DNA of 64,000 nt from Trichomonas vaginalis G3 (lineage: Eukaryota; Parabasalia; Trichomonadida; Trichomonadidae): the NCBI RefSeq assembly GCF_026262505.1, contig NW_026529243.1, positions 169,010 to 233,009 on the forward strand. The letters are read 5' to 3'. The position numbers and the translations under genes were made by a program. Numbering within the stretch: position 1 is the first letter of the stretch; the number at the start of each line of letters is the position of its first letter. Below the pieces are notes generated by a model. It was not told where the DNA came from. It was given only the letters and a program-made list of their open reading frames with translations, and ran no database searches. Below are positions 58,745-64,000 of this stretch, one piece after another.

Positions 58745-60113
58745 AATGCCCCATATAGAATGGATAGAAAGTCTGCTAGAATAAAAGCAGAGTTACAAAG
58801 ATATGGTTGGAGAGTTTCGAAGAATTTTAAATATAGGAAGGGAAGACCCATAAAAGTCTATGACAAATTGTCTGGTCTTCGCTACGAAATGGATTTGGAA
58901 ACAGCACGTGCCAATTATCCAAACAGACTAGAGAGGTTAGAAGAAGAACGTCTTATGGACATGCCTTTCGATGTTAGTGAACCTCAAGTTGAAGGACACG
59001 ACGGCTTTGCCAGATTCTACTGGAAACATGACGAACAATTGCATCCTTTGAGAAGGAAAAAAGGAAAAGGTGAAGACGCACATGCTCCCATGGAAAGAAC
59101 AAGATATGCATATGAAAAGTATCGTGAAGTTAGAAGTCAAATTACATCTGGTCGAACCTTTACAGTAAACTTTGACGAAGGAAAGAACAAAGAAGGCTTC
59201 ATGGGAGTACTTGCTGCAATTCAAGACGGAAATAAGAAAGGACACAATCTCAGATTGACCATAACAGATTTGGATGGTCACATTTACTATGCACATGGCA
59301 ATGAACAAACAGCCGCAAAACTTCTTGACGCTTTCAAGACTACAAAGAGAGAACAAATGGTTGACTCCGACTCAGACATTTTGAATGCAATTGAAGGAAT
59401 TGCAAGTGTCAAGTTCGAATGGTACCAACCTAACCCTCAAGCAGTCAGACAACATGCTGGATACTTCCCGTTCATAAATAAGTCTGACATTGACTTGACA
59501 AGGTATGGAATTTACAATTCAATTGAAACAATTGTCAATGAACCTTGTATTCTTACATGTCTCAGGAACTCTAGTCTTGTTACAGATGAGAAGATGAAGT
59601 ATCTTGAGTCATGTGTGAAGACAAGGTACATTCTCAGAGGTCAATTGGCAAAAATTGCACCGTTGGCAAATGTCAATATCCGAGTCAACATACCTACAGC
59701 TAAAGGTTCTTCACATGACGACTATGTTGTTGACAAAGACTTACCATGGTTGAAGATTGTAATTGTCCACAACCACTTCATGTTGAACGAAAGTCTTACA
59801 AACCCATTCTTTGGTAAAAGTAAGTGCAACATTGTCAGAGCTGTAAACATTCTTTTCGAGAAAGGTTTGTTGGAACCAATTCCAGATGACAAGCTGACAG
59901 AAACTTTTGTACCAAAAGACGAAACAAACCTTTCATTGTTAGCAAGACCAAAAGTTGTTCCAGACAAAGTTCTAGTACAAAAGAAGTACACAGTTCCACA
60001 AGGGTTGGTATGTTCGGATACCAACCTGAACCAGAAGAACTTCCAATGAGGTTGCAAGAACTTCAAGATGCTATAAACAAACTTCCATTGAGACATCCAA
60101 TTGACGTCAAATT
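58745..60113 (+). pseudogene. POLB: Maverick polymerase B, 5' part only (B copy)
   Basis: The first two thirds of the polymerase gene, nearly identical to Maverick A 20,180-21,574, including VYDKLSGLRYEMDLETARAN and the VIVHNHFMLNE domain. It ends at the junction with the hairpin-array element at 60,113, so the palm motifs are absent from this locus. Fossil. Confidence 0.85.
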
Positions 60114-61050
60114 GTTGCATGCTAAGTTCGGTCAACGATAGAAATTGAGTGGAAATTAATCGTCGAGGAAGTACGATTATGTAAAGTAAAAAAATGTTGT
60201 GGGATTTTTAATATTATATATTATTTTATAATAAAATTTTTTTGAGTCATTTTAAGAAGCACATATAATTTTTTGAATTTAAAAATTAAAGTAGTGTCAA
60301 ACGAATTTATCACTTAATTTAATACTCAGATTTCTTAAAATTAATGAAAAAAAGGTTTTCTGAGAACTTTTGAGAATGGTTTTCAAATTCCATTATTGAA
60401 AATATATAGGTATTGTATGAAATTCAAACTCTATATTTATTAAAATTCTAAATTTTTAATAAAATAACTTTTCAGAGGAATATGATTTTGAATGGTTGAT
60501 TAATAAGTATAAAAATGTCTACGATTTTAAGGAGGGAATTGTTCCTTATGAGGTATACATCATAACTATATACCTCATAAGGAACAATTCCCTCTTGATA
60601 GCTGGGAAACTTTCTCTGAATAACTTATCATTTGGAGAAACTTTCCCAGCTATCTATTAGACACTAAAGGCTGTGAGGCACTAATATATAATCAGTGCCT
60701 CATAGCCTTTAGTTTCTTATTAAAAACGAGAAAACTTGTTCGAAATGATAAACAATTTCGAACAAGTTTTCTCGTTTTAAGGAGGGAATTGTTCCTTATG
60801 AGGTATACATCATAACTATATACCTCATAAGGAACAATTCCCTCTTGATATCCTGGATATTTTTGAATATATTTTTTTAATTAAAGTTCTCAAAAGTATT
60901 ATCAAAAGTGATTTTTTTAAAAATATCTCCAATTAATTAACTAATTAAAAGTATTATATTTTTAAAATTAAATAGTTTTTCAATTTTTTTGAAGGAATTG
61001 AGATACTTCCCACGACAATAAAATTGAGAGGTTTACATTATGACATTCGT
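60114..61050. mobile_element. Hairpin-array element (array 5), shorter inverted relative of array 2
   Basis: Begins GCATGCTAAGTTCGGTCAA at 60,118 and reads as the reverse of 33,200-34,920 with the middle hairpins missing. Hairpins at about 60,532-60,594 (A), 60,600-60,656 (B), 60,662-60,718 (A), 60,727-60,776 (B) and 60,782-60,844 (A) correspond to 34,190-34,502. It abuts Maverick B polymerase on the left and the duplicated AT-rich block on the right, where its own right-end repeat is not clearly kept. No gene. Confidence 0.75.
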
Positions 61051-61061
61051 TTACGATAGGG

Positions 61062-64000
61062 ACACGTCTCATCATTCAACATAATATTCTCATTCTTGGT
61101 TATTATAGTGCCGCAACGATTTCAAAGAATTACTTGAGTTTTCAATTAATCTTAATCCGATTTTAGATTTATCGAGAACTCAATCATCACAAATCACATA
61201 CTTCATGCGGTAACTAACAATTATCCATATACAGAAGGAAGTTCTTTTCGAACAACTCATTTGGAGTCTGTTTTGAAAGAACTTCTTTCTGTCCGACTTA
61301 ATTTCATAGTTCCTGATCACCAAAAGACAGAACACACAACTATCTACTTAGGAAAGGAGTTCTTTCTAAATCTTCCTTAAATTGAGATTTTACGAGAGAA
61401 TAACCCTTCTATTGCACTTAAAAATGAACATTTTGATATCTTTAGTATCACACATGGTCATATATAGTATTTCATCTACATGAATACATTCATCTTTCGA
61501 AGTCTCTCATTAAATGGGAGGCTTCGAAAGATGAATCGTTTTATTCATACAACTTTAAATCTCGAACACAATTTAGAGAGTGAGTATATCATTTTATTCT
61601 TGTTTTGAGTTTATTCTGATTCAAAATTGCAGTGAAACAGAAGTTCACACATCCATATCTGAATGTGAGCTCATCTATACTTATACGATCTCAATACCTC
61701 CACTCTAAGCATAAGAGGTGAAGTTATAATAAAATTATCAGATGCGTTGAAGTCTCAAAAGTATTGCCTGAATGCTTGTTTCATATTTGTCCAAGTAGTT
61801 TCAATGAATAAATGTATTGTTTTTTATAATTTCGATTTATTTTAGAAAAATATTCAATATAAACCTTTATTGTGTTATTTACATCTCATAAATTCTCTGT
61901 CTAAATCATATAAAAGCGCGTTTTACCCTATGAATCAAGAATTCATTCAATATTCATGGTATATTTATTAAATTTATACGATTTACTAATAATCAATATT
62001 ATATCCTCATAAATAGAATATATTTTGGTAATCTATGATAATCATATACAATATTTAAAATCAAATTTTCATTAGTTTAGGTTCCTTGTTAATAGTAACC
62101 ATTATATTTATTACTAATAATAAAATCTATGTGTCGTATTGAAATTCCAATAAAATTACTTTTCGGTCCAAAAAACAAATTAGATAAAATTTTTCTTTTT
62201 TTATGTAATTTTTGTTTTTCATTTTTCTCAAGATCTAAGTTATGTTCTAACTTTTGACATCATATCCTATCATGCTAGGCTATATATTATAGCATATCCA
62301 AAAGGCAAGGAAATCTATCAGAGAAGCCTTTTTGACCTATCGTTGCCCTACCTCTATATAATTTCGATTTCGGAAATTAAATTTCCAAATTTTTTTGTCG
62401 ATTTCGGAAATAACAGGATCCCGCATCAACACGCAATCAACAACAAAACACAAAACACACTTTTTGGTTCTTTATCGTTTTAATCGTAATTTATGTAATA
62501 CATGATTTGGATAAATTTTACAATAATAGAACCTATATTATATTCTTTTCAAAGATTCTTGCAAATCATCAAAAATAATTGTATTTTAAAAAACGATCAA
62601 ATTATCCTTTCATTATTTTAACTTAAATTAGTTTTTATGATTGACTAAAGCAATCATTATTATTCATCTATAAATAAACAAAAAAATAATATTTGAGAGT
62701 TATTTTCAAAAAAAACATTGAATTTTATTAATTTGTCTCAATTTCAGTATTATAAATTTTTATAATTTCAATATTTTGAAATACACTTTTTAATATTTCA
62801 ATATTTATGATATTTCAATGTATTAAGTGGTCTCAAATTGAGCTTCTCATATAAAGTTGGCCTATTCAAAATAATAAAATTAAATAATATTTAAAATAAT
62901 AAATAAAAGTGATTGAGGTCATAGCAAAACGGCTGTTTCAGTCATTAATTCTTAAAAATAAAAAGGGTAAAAACTAAATACAATGGGTAAAATTCAATAG
63001 TGTCTGTGCTATCGTTCAATTTGAAGGTGTCTTTGAAACCGCAAAACACATTGATTTTTTGAATAGTGTATTATGGTTTGACAGACACCATGAAAAAAAT
63101 AAATGATATTTATTTTAAAATATATAAGATCCTTATATAAAATATATAATATTTTATCGTTTTATTTTCTTGTTTTAGAAATGTTTTTTATTGAAAAATC
63201 AATAAAACTAACTCCAAAATAAAATTTTTGATTTAAAGACACTATGATGACACCAAGCAAATCTTCCAGAACACCTATCGTCGGAATCTAACAACCCTAC
63301 TTGAATTTAGCTGATATGAGAAAGTTATGGAAATTGAAGCTATACTCTTCATTTTTTGAGAGGCAGCAATCCAGAACTGCTAACACTTTTCGGATTGTTT
63401 TAAGAAATTTTCGATATGGTTTCTGATTCATTTGATTATTGCATTGTAGCAACTATATATTTGTATTCGCAGAAATATTGAATATTCTAATTATGGGTGG
63501 CCGAAATTCAATTTGAATTCAATTTAGCTTGCATGAATTGATGGATGTGTGGTTCGGCCATACGAAAATTATCGTTAAAAGTCCAAAATGATATGAAAAA
63601 GGCTTATTAAAAATAATAGATTCTAATTCTATAAGAAATTTATATTCTGTTTTTAAAATAACATTTGGATTTTCGATAACGATAACTCCTGTTTTGCATT
63701 CAATTTTTGAATTTTTCTTGAAAATTGGTAATGAATCCATAAATACGGTTTATTATTAGTCAAATAAAATAGAGAGAGAAAATATAATTTGAGATACTTT
63801 GAAAATTTGAAGCAAGTCAATAGTATAATACTTTTTTTGTTATGATTCTTATAACAATACCAATTAAATATTTTCCGGAAAATCTAACGATACTTTGAAA
63901 TACAAAAAGAGTGAGAAAAAAATATTTAATGATGGTGATTTAAAATGATCAATATTATCCTATTAAATTTTGCCCTAATTTTTAAAAACGCGTTATTCGT
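61062..64000 (+). repeat. Second copy of the 35.75-38.7 kb block
   Basis: Collinear with 35,745-38,690. It contains the right part of the 5.2-kb element (its 19-bp TIR at 62,337-62,355), the ATATAATT site (62,356-62,363) and the hAT-derived right part ending TAACAACCCTA at 63,299, then the flank CTTGAATTTAGCTG. The copies differ mainly by single-base insertions and deletions. No gene supported. Confidence 0.85.

Larger units (their letters stand above)
52131..60113 (+). mobile_element. Maverick/Polinton B, truncated second copy, broken
   Basis: An inverted near-copy of the right third of Maverick A (A 20,180-27,593). It starts with a terminal repeat at 52,131 and carries methyltransferase, micro membrane protein, 120-aa protein, amphipathic peptide, fibre partner, fibre, integrase, amphipathic virion-like protein, 57-aa-type micro-protein, 194-aa protein and the first two thirds of polymerase B. 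It ends at 60,113, where a hairpin-array element begins. It has about seven coding disruptions besides the truncation. Protein identity to A is nearly complete outside the fibre/partner genes, so divergence is recent. Confidence 0.9.

Overview
The window is very AT-rich, has no introns I can recognise, and is packed with giant Maverick/Polinton elements, Mutator-like (MULE) and hAT DNA transposons, plus one host-type GT61 glycosyltransferase gene. This combination fits Trichomonas vaginalis or a close trichomonad. The species call is inference from element content. No rRNA, tRNA or CRISPR locus was seen.

Layout. (1) Positions 1-3.6 kb: part of a virus-like element with a protein-primed DNA polymerase B on the minus strand and three small minus-strand genes. 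It runs off the left edge. (2) 3.7-27.6 kb: one nearly full-length Maverick/Polinton (Maverick A, about 24 kb) bounded by terminal inverted repeats next to A/T homopolymers. From the left it carries a virion block (coiled-coil protein, major capsid protein, probable minor capsid protein), a replication/packaging block (SF3 helicase, SSB-like protein, FtsK/HerA-type ATPase), an accessory island with many small genes and an HNH-type protein, then polymerase B, small virion-like proteins, retrovirus-type integrase, a phage-tail-fibre-like fibre gene and a Dam-like adenine methyltransferase at the edge. It is a fossil: many genes look whole, but the element has roughly twenty disruptions. (3) 27.6-39.0 kb: gene-poor, with a GC-rich array of alternating DNA hairpins and a nest of DNA transposons. 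A hAT-derived non-autonomous copy is split by a 5,155-bp element with perfect 19-bp terminal repeats and an 8-bp target duplication, which itself holds an AT-rich hairpin-array element. (4) 39.1-40.3 kb: the GT61 gene, the only likely host gene. (5) 40.5-45.1 kb: a MULE whose transposase is split by another hairpin-array insertion and which contains a 0.9-kb palindrome. (6) 45.3-49.0 kb: a complete-looking autonomous hAT element with an 8-bp target duplication. (7) 49.05-51.9 kb: a fourth hairpin array and a second MULE transposase. (8) 52.1-60.1 kb: a truncated, inverted second Maverick (Maverick B), nearly identical to the right third of A, cut off where it joins a hairpin-array element. (9) 60.1-64.0 kb: that array and a second copy of the 35.7-38.7 kb region.

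The two strongest candidates for something undescribed are these. First, a family of hairpin arrays built from two alternating hairpin types (A-type with a GAGGTACTGA core, B-type with an AAACTTKG core). They recur at four or five places and interrupt other elements. Second, the contrast between the two Mavericks: neighbouring genes are almost identical, while the middles of the fibre gene and of its divergent partner are unrelated, which looks like cassette exchange of surface proteins.
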